Below the pieces are notes generated by a model. That model saw only the letters and a program-made list of their open reading frames with translations, did no database searches and was not told the origin of the DNA. From an uncultured bacterium (lineage in GTDB: Bacteria; Bacillota; Clostridia; Lachnospirales; Lachnospiraceae): a DNA stretch of 37,334 bases. Positions 23,811 to 32,455 of the stretch are shown piece after piece. Position 1 is the stretch's first letter; each line of letters opens with the position of its first letter. The position numbers and the translations under genes were made by a program. The stretch is from positions 1-37,334 of the forward strand of contig CAJMQQ010000025.1 of assembly GCA_905215625.1 (NCBI GenBank). Direction: 5' to 3'.

Positions 23811-24977
23811 TCAGCCTTTTACCAGACGTACTCTTAACACGCCGTCAATGGCTCCTAATTGTTCCATGGTATCAGTGGTCGGAACATTTTCCAGATCTAA
23901 CAGCGTATATGCGAACTTATCTTTACTCTTATTGGTCATATCGGAAATATTGGCGTGTTCGGCTGCCAGTATTGCCGTAATCTGTCCCAGCATATTGGGG
24001 ATGTTCTGATGGAAAATCGCAACTCTGGCCGCTGCTTTGCAGACGCCCATATCGCAGGCTGGATAGTTGACAGAATTTTTAATGTTGCCATTATCCAGAT
24101 AATCCATAATTTCCTCAACCGCCATAGCCGCGCAGTTGTCTTCTGCTTCTTCTGTAGATGCACCCAGATGAGGAATGACAATGGTTCCTTCCATATTAAC
24201 TACCTTTGGATTTGGAAAATCCGTCACATATTTCTTTACTTTTCCATCAGCCAGGGCCTTTGCCATGGCGTCTTCATCCACCAGCGCGTCTCTGGAGAAG
24301 TTTAAGAACACCACGCCGTCCTTCATCTTTTTAATGGCATCCTCATTGATCATGCCTTTTGTGGTTCCCGTTGCCGGTACATGGATGGTAATGTAATCAC
24401 ATTCTTCGTAAATGGCGTCAATAGAGCTGACCGGACGTACTTCCCTGGACAGCATCCAGGCAGCTTTTACGGAAATAAACGGGTCATAGCCCAGCACTTC
24501 CATGCCCAGAGCCGCTGCTGCATTGGCTATCTCTGCTCCGATTGCACCAAGACCGATAACGCCCAGCTTCTTTCCCTGAATCTCTCCGCCTGCAAAGGCC
24601 TTCTTGCTCTTTTCTGTGGCCTTGGCAATGTTTTCGTCCTCTTTATTGGCTTTTACCCAGTCAATACCGCCTAAAATGTCGCGGGAAGAAAGCATCAGCG
24701 CGCCGATCACCAGTTCCTTTACTGCATTGGCATTGGCTCCTGGCGTATTGAATACTACAATTCCCTTTTCTGCACATTTTTCCAGAGGAATGTTGTTGAC
24801 TCCGGCTCCGGCTCTTGCAATCGCCAGAAGTCCTTCCGGCAGTTCCATATCATGCATGGCTGCGCTTCGCACCAGCACTCCGGCTGCGTCTTCAATGGAA
24901 TCTGTCAGCTGATAATCCTCTGTCAGACGTGCGGTTCCATGCTTAGAAATTGCATTCAGGCAATAAATCTTTTTCAT
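23811..24977 (-). CDS. serA: D-3-phosphoglycerate dehydrogenase with ACT domain
   Basis: First step of serine synthesis (3-phosphoglycerate to 3-phosphohydroxypyruvate, NAD). 388 aa from the ATG at 24977 (AAGGAGGAG upstream; a longer frame would overlap serC). NAD-binding GLGAIG 142-147; catalytic-type Arg in NFSRD (R229); IPHLGASTEEA with H270; ACT domain about 318-388 (RVAIFHQNIPNMLGQITAIL), presumably binding serine. The usual DVFxxEP segment reads YVTDFPNPKV, so the standard catalytic Glu is not at its normal place, as in a divergent branch of the family. 22 nt behind serC. Confidence 0.93.
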   Translation of the reverse strand: MKKIYCLNAISKHGTARLTEDYQLTDSIEDAAGVLVRSAAMHDMELPEGLLAIARAGAGVNNIPLEKCAEKGIVVFNTPGANANAVKELVIGALMLSSRDILGGIDWVKANKEDENIAKATEKSKKAFAGGEIQGKKLGVIGLGAIGAEIANAAAALGMEVLGYDPFISVKAAWMLSREVRPVSSIDAIYEECDYITIHVPATGTTKGMINEDAIKKMKDGVVFLNFSRDALVDEDAMAKALADGKVKKYVTDFPNPKVVNMEGTIVIPHLGASTEEAEDNCAAMAVEEIMDYLDNGNIKNSVNYPACDMGVCKAAARVAIFHQNIPNMLGQITAILAAEHANISDMTNKSKDKFAYTLLDLENVPTTDTMEQLGAIDGVLRVRLVKG

Positions 24978-24999
24978 AATCTTCTCCTCCTTATGACCA

Positions 25000-26085
25000 T
25001 TATTTGCGATTTTTCTTTTCAAAATCTTCCATAAAGGTTACCAGCTTTTCTACGCCTGCCATTGGCATTGCATTGTAAATGCTGGCTCTCATGCCGCCTA
25101 CGGTCCGGTGTCCTTTTAGATTTTCAAGACCAGCGGCCTTGGATTCTTTTACAAATAATGCGTCTAAGTCCGGATCTCCGGTTACAAACGGAACATTCAT
25201 CAGGGAACGATCCTTCTTTTCCACTGTGCCCTTAAACATCTGGCTCTGATCTAAGAAGTCATACAGAAGTTTTGCCTTCTTTTCGTTATACTCCTTCATT
25301 GCAGACAGACCGCCTTTTCTCTTTAACCACTGGAATACCTTGCCGCACATATAGATACCGTATGCCGGCGGCGTATTGTAAAGAGATTCTGCGTCTGCGT
25401 GGGTCTTATAGCGCAGCATAGTCGGCGTTCCAGGAAGAACGTCCTCTGTAATCATGTCTTCCCGGATGATGGCGATTACAACGCCTGCCGGCCCAACGTT
25501 TTTCTGGGCGCCGCCGTAAAGCATGGCGTATTTTTCTACCTCGACCGGTTCAGACAGGAAACAGGAGGAAACGTCTGCTACCAGCGGTTTCCCCTTGGTA
25601 TTCGGGAGGGCTTTAAATTTCGTACCATAAATGGTATTGTTTTCACAGATATACACGTAATCTGCATTTTCAGAAATCGGAAGGTCTGAGCAGTCCGGTA
25701 TATAAGAAAATGTCTTATCCGCACTGGATGCCACTGCGTTTGCCTGGCCATACAATTTGGCTTCTGCAAACGCTTTTTTCGCCCACTGGCCGGTAATGAT
25801 ATAGTCTGCCACTTTATTTTTCATAAAGTTCATGGGAATCATGGCAAACTGCTGGCTGGCGCCGCCCTGAAGGAACAGTACCTTGTAGTTGGACGGAATC
25901 CCCATCAGCTCTCTTAGGTCGGCTTCTGCAGTATGGATGATCTCTTCAAACATTTTAGATCGGTGGCTCATCTCCATAACGGACATTCCGCATCCTCTGT
26001 AATCTAACATCTCATCTGCTGCTTCCTGCAGGACCTCTTCCGGCAGAACTGCCGGTCCGGCTGAAAAGTTATATACTCTGCTCAT
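25000..26085 (-). CDS. serC: Phosphoserine aminotransferase
   Basis: 361 aa, class V PLP enzyme converting 3-phosphohydroxypyruvate to phosphoserine with glutamate. FSAGPAVLPEEVL at the N-terminus, phosphate/PLP loop GGASQQF (74-80), W101, D171 (VADVSS), and the Schiff-base Lys K195 in YGGAQKNVGPAG. The ATG has GAGGAAAAAGGT before it. It lies 66 nt behind ilvB, across a small GC hairpin with a short T-run (26138-26153) that may partly end the ilv transcript. Confidence 0.96.
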   Translation of the reverse strand: MSRVYNFSAGPAVLPEEVLQEAADEMLDYRGCGMSVMEMSHRSKMFEEIIHTAEADLRELMGIPSNYKVLFLQGGASQQFAMIPMNFMKNKVADYIITGQWAKKAFAEAKLYGQANAVASSADKTFSYIPDCSDLPISENADYVYICENNTIYGTKFKALPNTKGKPLVADVSSCFLSEPVEVEKYAMLYGGAQKNVGPAGVVIAIIREDMITEDVLPGTPTMLRYKTHADAESLYNTPPAYGIYMCGKVFQWLKRKGGLSAMKEYNEKKAKLLYDFLDQSQMFKGTVEKKDRSLMNVPFVTGDPDLDALFVKESKAAGLENLKGHRTVGGMRASIYNAMPMAGVEKLVTFMEDFEKKNRK

Positions 26086-26151
26086 ACCTTTTTCCTCCTC
26101 TTTCTTTTCCTTTTTATTTTGCCTTAAGCTTTTTCATAAAACCCTGCGGGG

Positions 26152-27837
26152 TTATGACTCAATTTTCAAATCCACGTCGTCAAATGCGTCTGAAATCGGC
26201 GCTCCCGGAGATACCATTGGAAATACCTTGTCATCGCATGGAATCTGGCAGTCGATAACCACCGGAATATTTAAAGCAATTGCCTCTCTGAATACCGGTT
26301 CAAAATCTTCTTTTTTCTCTACCCGGTAAGCTTTTGCTCCCATGGCCTCTGCCAGTTTTACAAAATCCACTGTATCATTTAATACTGTATGTGAATACCG
26401 TTTTCCATAGAACAGGTTCTGCCACTGGCGAACCATACCCAGCACGTGATTGTTCATAATGACTTCAATAAACGGAATATTGTAGCGGGTTGCTGTGGCC
26501 AGCTCGTTCATGTTCATACGGAAGCAGCCGTCTCCTGCAATGTTGACTACCAGCTTGTCCTTACATCCCATTTTCGCTCCCAGGGCCGCTCCCAGGCCAT
26601 AACCCATAGTGCCAAGTCCTCCTGACGTAAGCAGGGTTCTGGGCTTTTTGTACTTATAATACTGAGCCGCCCACATCTGGTTCTGTCCTACTTCCGTTGT
26701 AATAATGGCATCGCCGTCTGTGATTTCATAAATCTTTTCCATAATAAACGGTCCGGTCAGCTGGCTCTTATCGTAACGTAATGGGTACATATCCTTTAAC
26801 CGCTCAATGTGCATGATCCATTCGTCATGGTTCATAGGATCCAGACGGGCATTGAGTTTTCTCAATACCACTTTGGCGTCTCCGATCACGCTGGCATAGG
26901 TCTGGATATTTTTATTGATTTCCGCTGCGTCCACGTCAATCTGAAGGATTTTCGCATTTTTTGCAAACTTGGAAGCATTTCCGATTACCCGGTCGCTGAA
27001 TCTTGCTCCCACTACAATCAAAAGGTCGCATTCGGTAAATCCAAAGTTGGACGTCTTGGTTCCATGCATCCCAACCATACCGGTATACAGCGGGTCTGTT
27101 CCGTCAAAAGCGCCTTTCCCCATCAGGCTGTCTGCTACCGGCGCCTGAATCTTGTGGGCAAATGCCTTTAATTCATCGGACGCATTAGAGATAACCGCGC
27201 CGCCGCCTGCAAAGATAAACGGCTTCTGGCTGTTGCGGATCAGTTCCAGGGCTTTCTCTATATCTTCTTCTGTAATGGTGTCTGTCTGAGGACTGATTTC
27301 TTCCGGCGCCTGATACTCATAATCATACTCAGCGGCAGTTACGTCCTTGGTAATGTCAATTAATACCGGCCCCGGCCGTCCGGAACGGGCAATGGTAAAG
27401 GCTCTGCGGATAGTCGCCGCCAGCTTGGTTACGTCTTTTACAATAAAGTTATATTTGGTAATCGGCATGGTAACGCCGGCAATGTCAATTTCCTGAAAGC
27501 TGTCTTTTCCCAGCAGGCTTACCCCCACGTTGCAGGTAATTGCCACAACCGGAATCGAATCCATCTGGGCAGTTGCAATGCCAGTAACCAGGTTAGTCGC
27601 TCCCGGGCCTGATGTTGCCAGGCAGACTCCTACTTTTCCAGTTGCCCTGGCATAACCGTCAGCCGCATGGGACGCGCCCTGTTCATGGGAAGTAAGGATG
27701 TGGGTAATTTCATCCTGGTGTCTATACAACGCATCATAAATATTTAAAATGGCTCCGCCTGGATAGCCAAACACCGTATCCACGCCCTGCTCTTTTAAAC
27801 ACTCGATTACAATCTCTGCACCTGTCATTTTACTCAT
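26152..27837 (-). CDS. ilvB: Acetolactate synthase, large catalytic subunit
   Basis: 561 aa from the ATG at 27837 (AAAGGAAA upstream); the frame is open further but overlaps ilvD. ThDP/FAD enzyme joining pyruvate units (or pyruvate and 2-oxobutyrate) for valine, leucine and isoleucine. Catalytic E52 in TSHEQGASHAADG; ThDP/Mg motif GDG 435-437 to NN 462-463; full family length with the FAD-type segment SFQEIDIAGVTMPITKYNF. No ilvN regulatory subunit follows, so feedback control must use a subunit encoded elsewhere. 22 nt behind ilvD. Confidence 0.95.
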   Translation of the reverse strand: MSKMTGAEIVIECLKEQGVDTVFGYPGGAILNIYDALYRHQDEITHILTSHEQGASHAADGYARATGKVGVCLATSGPGATNLVTGIATAQMDSIPVVAITCNVGVSLLGKDSFQEIDIAGVTMPITKYNFIVKDVTKLAATIRRAFTIARSGRPGPVLIDITKDVTAAEYDYEYQAPEEISPQTDTITEEDIEKALELIRNSQKPFIFAGGGAVISNASDELKAFAHKIQAPVADSLMGKGAFDGTDPLYTGMVGMHGTKTSNFGFTECDLLIVVGARFSDRVIGNASKFAKNAKILQIDVDAAEINKNIQTYASVIGDAKVVLRKLNARLDPMNHDEWIMHIERLKDMYPLRYDKSQLTGPFIMEKIYEITDGDAIITTEVGQNQMWAAQYYKYKKPRTLLTSGGLGTMGYGLGAALGAKMGCKDKLVVNIAGDGCFRMNMNELATATRYNIPFIEVIMNNHVLGMVRQWQNLFYGKRYSHTVLNDTVDFVKLAEAMGAKAYRVEKKEDFEPVFREAIALNIPVVIDCQIPCDDKVFPMVSPGAPISDAFDDVDLKIES

Positions 27838-27859
27838 TGGCTGGGTTTCCTTTCTTCTC

Positions 27860-29524
27860 TTATTTTGACTGCAGTACCGCTCCTTTATCTGCTGAAGTAA
27901 CCAGACTTGCATAACGTGCCAGATAACCGGTTGTAACCTTTGGTTCTCTTGGCTGCCATTTTGCTTTTCTGGCGGCCAGTTCTTCATCTGATACCTTTAC
28001 ATTTAACTGATGATTATCAATATCAATGGAAATAATGTCTCCCTCTTCTACCAGGGCAATCGGGCCTCCAACTGCGGCTTCCGGAGAAACATGGCCAATG
28101 GATGCGCCTCTGGATGCGCCAGAGAAACGTCCGTCTGTAATCAGGGCAACGGTGGAACCCAGTCCCATTCCGGCAATGGCAGAAGTAGGATTTAACATTT
28201 CTCTCATGCCTGGGCCGCCCTTTGGTCCTTCATAGCGGATGACTACTACGTCGCCTGCCACAATCTTTCCGCCCTTGATTGCTGCGATGGCGTCTTCTTC
28301 ACATTCAAATACCCTTGCAGGCCCTTCATGCTTTAACATCTCAGGAGCCACAGCGGATCTCTTTACGACGCAGGAATCCGGCGCTAAGTTGCCTCTTAAA
28401 ATTGCAATGCCGCCAGTCTTGCTGTATGGGTTTTCCACAGGACGGATGACTTCCGGATTTAAGTTTACACAATTTTTGATGTTTTCCCCAACCGTCTTTC
28501 CGGTAACGGTCATGCAGTCCAGATTTAAAAGTCCCAGCTTGCTGATCTCATGCATTACTGCATAAATGCCGCCTGCTTCGTTTAAATCTTCCATATAAGT
28601 AGGGCCTGCAGGAGCCAGATGACACAGGTTCGGGGTCTTTGCACTGATTTCATTGGCAATATCTACGTTTAAGTCCACACCTGCTTCGTGGGCAATGGCA
28701 GGCAGATGGAGCATACTGTTGGTAGAGCAGCCCAGAGCCATGTCCATGGTCAGGGCATTCCGGAATGCCGCCTCTGTCATAATATCTCTTGGACGGATGT
28801 TCTGGCGGTACATCTCCATAACTGCCATACCGGCGTGTTTTGCCAGCTTAATTCTCTCAGAATACACTGCCGGAATGGTGCCGTTTCCCCGAAGTCCCAT
28901 GCCCAGTACCTCGGTCAGACAGTTCATGCTGTTGGCTGTGTACATACCGGAACAGGAACCGCAGGTCGGGCATACCTTTTCTTCAAACTCCCGTACATCG
29001 TCTTCGGTCATGGTACCTGCCGCATAGGATCCCACTGCCTCAAACATACTGGAAAGACTGCGCTTCTGGCCTTTTACATGACCAGCTAACATTGGGCCTC
29101 CGCTGACAAATACTGTCGGGATATTCACTCTGGCTGCTGCCATTAACAGTCCAGGTACATTTTTATCACAGTTTGGAACCATAACCAGAGCGTCAAACTG
29201 GTGGGCAAGAGCCATGCACTCGGTAGAATCTGCAATCAAATCTCTGGTAACCAGGGAATACTTCATTCCTACGTGTCCCATAGCGATTCCGTCACAAACC
29301 GCAATCGCCGGGAAGACAACAGGGGTACCGCCTGCCATGGCAACGCCCAGCTTAACCGCTTCCACAATCTTATCCAGATTCATATGTCCTGGAACAATCT
29401 CGTTATAAGAACTTACAATTCCAACTAAGGGCTTTTTTAACTCCTCCTGGGTCATTCCCAGCGCATTAAATAACGAACGGTGGGGCGCCTGCTGCATCCC
29501 TGCCTTTACTGCATCACTTTTCAT
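27860..29524 (-). CDS. ilvD: Dihydroxy-acid dehydratase
   Basis: 554 aa; dehydrates 2,3-dihydroxy acids to 2-oxo acids for valine, leucine and isoleucine. Cluster cysteines visible in NCDKNVPG (C119) and CPTCGSCSGMYTANSM (C191). The position that carries a third Cys in [2Fe-2S] enzymes reads NEIVPGHMNL, as in the oxygen-labile E. coli-type [4Fe-4S] enzyme, which fits an anaerobe. It starts 2 nt after the leuB stop. Confidence 0.96.
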   Translation of the reverse strand: MKSDAVKAGMQQAPHRSLFNALGMTQEELKKPLVGIVSSYNEIVPGHMNLDKIVEAVKLGVAMAGGTPVVFPAIAVCDGIAMGHVGMKYSLVTRDLIADSTECMALAHQFDALVMVPNCDKNVPGLLMAAARVNIPTVFVSGGPMLAGHVKGQKRSLSSMFEAVGSYAAGTMTEDDVREFEEKVCPTCGSCSGMYTANSMNCLTEVLGMGLRGNGTIPAVYSERIKLAKHAGMAVMEMYRQNIRPRDIMTEAAFRNALTMDMALGCSTNSMLHLPAIAHEAGVDLNVDIANEISAKTPNLCHLAPAGPTYMEDLNEAGGIYAVMHEISKLGLLNLDCMTVTGKTVGENIKNCVNLNPEVIRPVENPYSKTGGIAILRGNLAPDSCVVKRSAVAPEMLKHEGPARVFECEEDAIAAIKGGKIVAGDVVVIRYEGPKGGPGMREMLNPTSAIAGMGLGSTVALITDGRFSGASRGASIGHVSPEAAVGGPIALVEEGDIISIDIDNHQLNVKVSDEELAARKAKWQPREPKVTTGYLARYASLVTSADKGAVLQSK

Positions 29525-29526
29525 AA

Positions 29527-30618
29527 TTACTGCCTCCTTATTTTATCTGCAATCAGTGTGCCCATCTGGACAGTGCCGACTTTTTTGCATCCTTCCGCCA
29601 TAATATCTGCTGTGCGGAATCCTTCTTTTAATATCTCTTCTACTGCCATCTCTACCGCTGCCGCCTCTTTGTCCAAATCAAAGGAATAACGAAGCATCAT
29701 AGCTGCGGAAAGAATGGTTGCGATTGGATTTGCAATGTCTTTTCCAGCAATATCCGGCGCTGAACCATGGCTTGGCTCATACATACCGAATTTTCCTTCA
29801 TTTAAGCTGGCAGAAGACAACATCCCAATGGATCCGGTAATCATACTGGCTTCGTCAGAAAGAATGTCTCCAAACATATTTTCTGTAAGAACCACATCAA
29901 ACTGTCCCGGATTCATGACTAACTGCATGGCGCAGTTGTCAACCAGCATATGAGTTACCGTTACTTCCGGATAGTCTTTTGCTACTTCTTCGACTACTTT
30001 TCTCCAAAGTCTGGAAGAATCCAGTACATTGGCCTTGTCTACGCTGATTACCTGTTTCCGGCGCTTCATAGCAATTTCAAAAGCCTTGACTGCAATCCGG
30101 CGGATCTCGTTTTCGTTATAGGTCAGCGTATCTACTGCTGTCATCACTCCGTCTACTTCTTTTGTATACCGATCTCCAAAATACAATCCACCAGTAAGCT
30201 CTCTCATAATGACCATATCAAATCCGTCGCCAATGATTTCTTTTTTCAATGGGCAGGCATCTGCCAGTTCCTTATATAAGTAAGCCGGACGAATATTGGC
30301 AAATAAGTTTAACCCTTTTCGGATTGCTAAAAGTCCTGCCTCCGGCCGCAGATTTGGAGCCACGTCATACCATCTGGAATTGCCTACATTTCCTCCAACC
30401 GCTCCCAGAAGTACCGCGTCGCTTTCTTTCGCTGTCTGGAGAGCTTCTTCGGTCAGCGGCACACCGTATGCATCTATGGAACATCCACCCATTAAAACCT
30501 CTGTATAATGAAAGGTATGGCCGTAAACCTCTCCGACCTTATCTAATACTTTCTTTGCTTCCCGCACAATTTCCGGTCCGATTCCATCGCCTGGAATCAG
30601 TGTAATCTTACCATCCAT
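29527..30618 (-). CDS. leuB: 3-Isopropylmalate dehydrogenase
   Basis: 363 aa; NAD-dependent oxidative decarboxylation of 3-isopropylmalate in leucine synthesis. Signatures: LIPGDGIGPEIV, DAVLLGAVGG, LRPEAGLLAIRKGL, MRELTGGLYFGDR, and the NAD-binding MYEPSHGSAPDIAGKDIANP. GGGAGGAGAGCAGAGT precedes the ATG. First gene of the leuB-ilvD-ilvB run. leuA, leuC and leuD are not in the window. Confidence 0.96.
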   Translation of the reverse strand: MDGKITLIPGDGIGPEIVREAKKVLDKVGEVYGHTFHYTEVLMGGCSIDAYGVPLTEEALQTAKESDAVLLGAVGGNVGNSRWYDVAPNLRPEAGLLAIRKGLNLFANIRPAYLYKELADACPLKKEIIGDGFDMVIMRELTGGLYFGDRYTKEVDGVMTAVDTLTYNENEIRRIAVKAFEIAMKRRKQVISVDKANVLDSSRLWRKVVEEVAKDYPEVTVTHMLVDNCAMQLVMNPGQFDVVLTENMFGDILSDEASMITGSIGMLSSASLNEGKFGMYEPSHGSAPDIAGKDIANPIATILSAAMMLRYSFDLDKEAAAVEMAVEEILKEGFRTADIMAEGCKKVGTVQMGTLIADKIRRQ

Positions 30619-30673
30619 ACTCTGCTCTCCTCCCGTCTGTCTTCCAACTCATCTCCGAGATGTGTTTCTTTTC

Positions 30674-30702
30674 ATAATACCGCATTTGCCCGTTAGTTGC
30701 AA
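30674..30702 (-). promoter_or_regulatory. Promoter of leuB-ilvD-ilvB
   Basis: Minus-strand TTGCAA (30697-30702), 17-nt spacer, TATTAT (30674-30679). The leader of about 50 nt is too short for a T-box; it holds only a small CATCTC/GAGATG hairpin. The bases 30703-30822 between this and the MATE promoter are AT-rich with nothing recognised. Confidence 0.6.
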
Positions 30703-30822
30703 CTATTCTATCAGGATTTCTTGGGACTGCACTATAGCAATTTGGAATCTTTTTTATAAATTGGAGTTATGGTATTATCTTGCTTGATTTGAAGAGGCCT
30801 TGATAGCATAAAATTTGTAAAT

Positions 30823-30859
30823 AAATTCATTTGAATTTTTCATTTAAATTTGTTATAAT
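30823..30859 (+). promoter_or_regulatory. MATE module promoter with palindromic operator
   Basis: TTGAAT (30831-30836), 17-nt spacer, perfect TATAAT (30854-30859). A perfect 16-nt palindrome AAATTCA-TT-TGAATTT (30823-30838) covers the -35 and may bind a repressor. The transcript would start near 30866, about 180 nt before the MATE gene. Confidence 0.6.
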
Positions 30860-30868
30860 AAGCATACA

Positions 30869-30921
30869 GCGTGTGGCACTTCTGCGTAAATCCAGTTGCA
30901 GAAATGTCACACGCTTTTTTT
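30869..30921 (+). terminator. First terminator/attenuator in the MATE leader
   Basis: GCGTGTG (30869-30875) pairs with CACACGC (30908-30914), extended inward through TTCTGC (30880-30885) / GCAGAA (30898-30903); T7 follows. It begins only a few bases after the predicted transcript start, so most transcripts should end here unless it is overcome. Confidence 0.75.
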
Positions 30922-30946
30922 GTGGAACCGGGTGAGAGACGGCAAC

Positions 30947-30991
30947 ATGGACAACAATTTTATAAACAAATCGTGTAGCAGGAATGCGTAA
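30947..30991 (+). CDS. Candidate leader peptide of the MATE attenuator
   Basis: ATG-initiated 14-codon frame encoding MDNNFINKSCSRNA, with its last codons and TAA stop inside the 5' arm of the second terminator (30981-30994). Upstream GGGTGAG is a modest ribosome site with long spacing. A ribosome moving through or stalling here would change hairpin formation. Coding status is inferred from position only. Confidence 0.45.
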   Translation: MDNNFINKSCSRNA

Positions 30992-31029
30992 GTCCGGATG
31001 TGTTAGACTTACGCATTTCTTATTTTTTT
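30981..31029 (+). terminator. Second terminator/attenuator in the MATE leader
   Basis: A 14-bp stem GGAATGCGTAAGTC (30981-30994) / GACTTACGCATTTC (31006-31019, one GU), an 11-nt loop, and T7 (31023-31029). It ends 20 nt before the MATE ATG and shares its 5' arm with the leader frame. Confidence 0.8.
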
Positions 31030-31048
31030 CAGAAAGAAGGAGATTATT

Positions 31049-32455
31049 ATGGATACCGGAAATCAGTTTTTAGGGACGGAGCGTATCGGAAAGCTCATGC
31101 GGCAGTACGCCATTCCCTGCATTATCTCGCTGCTGGTGGGCGCACTGTATAACATCGTTGACCAGATCTTTATTGCTAACGCCAGCTACCTCGGCTCTTA
31201 CGGCAACGCAGCCAACACCGTTGTATTTCCTCTGACAGTGGTTGCTTTGGCAATCGCCGTCATGGTCGGTGACGGCTGCTGCGCCTTCGTCAGTATGGCG
31301 CTGGGCAGAAACGAAATGGATAAGGCGAAGCGCAGCGTTGGCAATGCGGTAGTGCTGATCATCGCCAGCAGTCTTGTGCTGACGGCGGTGTATCTTATTT
31401 TTGCGAACAGGCTCATTGCCATGTTCGGCGGCACAGTCAATGAGGAGACGTTCCGCCACTCGCAGGAGTATTTCTTCTATATTACGCTGGGCATTCCGTT
31501 CTATATGTTCGGGCAGGCCATGAACCCTATCATCCGTGCGGACGGCAACCCGAAGTTTGCCATGATCTCCACGCTGGCCGGTGCGCTCATCAACATCATC
31601 CTCGACCCCATTTTCATCTTCAGCTTTAAGTGGGGCATGATGGGCGCGGCTGTAGCCACGGTCATCGGTCAGGTGGCAACGGCATTTCTTGCCGTGTGGT
31701 ATCTGCAGAACATGAAGATCATCAAACCGGCGGCCGGCGACTATGCCCTGCGCGGGAATATCTGCGGACGGATGCTGACGCTGGGCATTACCAGCTTTCT
31801 CTCCCAGATCAGCCTTGTAGCGGCGATGGCGGCTATCAACAATATGCTTCGGAAATACGGTGCGCTGGACGCTGTGTTCGGTCAGGAGCAGTACGCACAG
31901 ATCCCCATGGCAGTGGTGGGCATCGTGATGAAGTTCTTCCAGATCGTCATTTCCATCGTGGTGGGCATGGCGGCAGGCTGCATCCCCATTGTCGGCTACA
32001 ACATGGGCGCGGAGAAGAAAACACGGGTCCGGGAACTGTTCACCAAGCTGCTAATCGCCGAGGCACTGGTGGGTGCCGTGGCGCTCATACTGGCAGAGGG
32101 TTTCCCCCGGCAGCTCATCGACATTTTCGGAGCGGCCAACGAAAGCAGCTACTATACTGATTTCGCCATCAAAGCGTTCCGCATCTACCTCTGCATGATG
32201 ATTTTGGCCTGCATCAACAAGGCGTGCTTTATCTTTTTGCAAGCCGTGGGCAAGGCGCTTGCGTCCACGCTGCTGTCCATGTTCCGTGAAGTAGTGTTCG
32301 GCGTGGGCTTCGCCCTGCTGCTGCCGGTGTTCTTCGGCTTGGATGGTGTGCTGTATTCCATGCCGGTCTCGGATATTCTGACCTTTGTGATCTCGGCAGT
32401 TATCATCATTAAAACTTATCGTGAATTAAATACGGAAGGAGTTCAGAGCGTATGA
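31049..32455 (+). CDS. MATE-family multidrug/cation efflux transporter
   Basis: 468 aa with about 12 hydrophobic helices in two halves and MATE hallmarks (IPCIISLLVGALYNIVDQIF, NPIIRADGNPKFAM, IVGYNMGAEK in the second half). MepA-like; such pumps export drugs or cations using H+ or Na+ gradients. AAGAAGGAG precedes the ATG. The stop overlaps the next start (ATGA). Codon use is much richer in G/C at third positions than leuB or the recombinases, suggesting transfer together with the next two genes. Substrate unknown. Regulated, by inference, through the two leader terminators. Confidence 0.93.
   Translation: MDTGNQFLGTERIGKLMRQYAIPCIISLLVGALYNIVDQIFIANASYLGSYGNAANTVVFPLTVVALAIAVMVGDGCCAFVSMALGRNEMDKAKRSVGNAVVLIIASSLVLTAVYLIFANRLIAMFGGTVNEETFRHSQEYFFYITLGIPFYMFGQAMNPIIRADGNPKFAMISTLAGALINIILDPIFIFSFKWGMMGAAVATVIGQVATAFLAVWYLQNMKIIKPAAGDYALRGNICGRMLTLGITSFLSQISLVAAMAAINNMLRKYGALDAVFGQEQYAQIPMAVVGIVMKFFQIVISIVVGMAAGCIPIVGYNMGAEKKTRVRELFTKLLIAEALVGAVALILAEGFPRQLIDIFGAANESSYYTDFAIKAFRIYLCMMILACINKACFIFLQAVGKALASTLLSMFREVVFGVGFALLLPVFFGLDGVLYSMPVSDILTFVISAVIIIKTYRELNTEGVQSV

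Noticed and set aside
23811..25022. Longer SerA start at 25022.
   Set aside because: It would overlap serC; the ATG at 24977 has AAGGAGGAG upstream and gives the normal N-terminus.
26152..27987. Longer N-terminus for IlvB starting at 27987.
   Set aside because: The extra 50 residues overlap ilvD, lack homology to the family, and the ATG at 27837 has a suitable ribosome site and normal family length.
30619..30822. A T-box or leucine attenuator before leuB.
   Set aside because: The promoter lies about 50 nt from the ATG, leaving no room for a T-box, and no Leu/Ile/Val-rich leader frame with terminator was found.
30860..31048. Guanidine-type riboswitch (ykkC or mini-ykkC) before the MATE gene.
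   Set aside because: The two hairpins lack the conserved ACGR loops of mini-ykkC and the ykkC-I core was not seen; both are better read as terminators.
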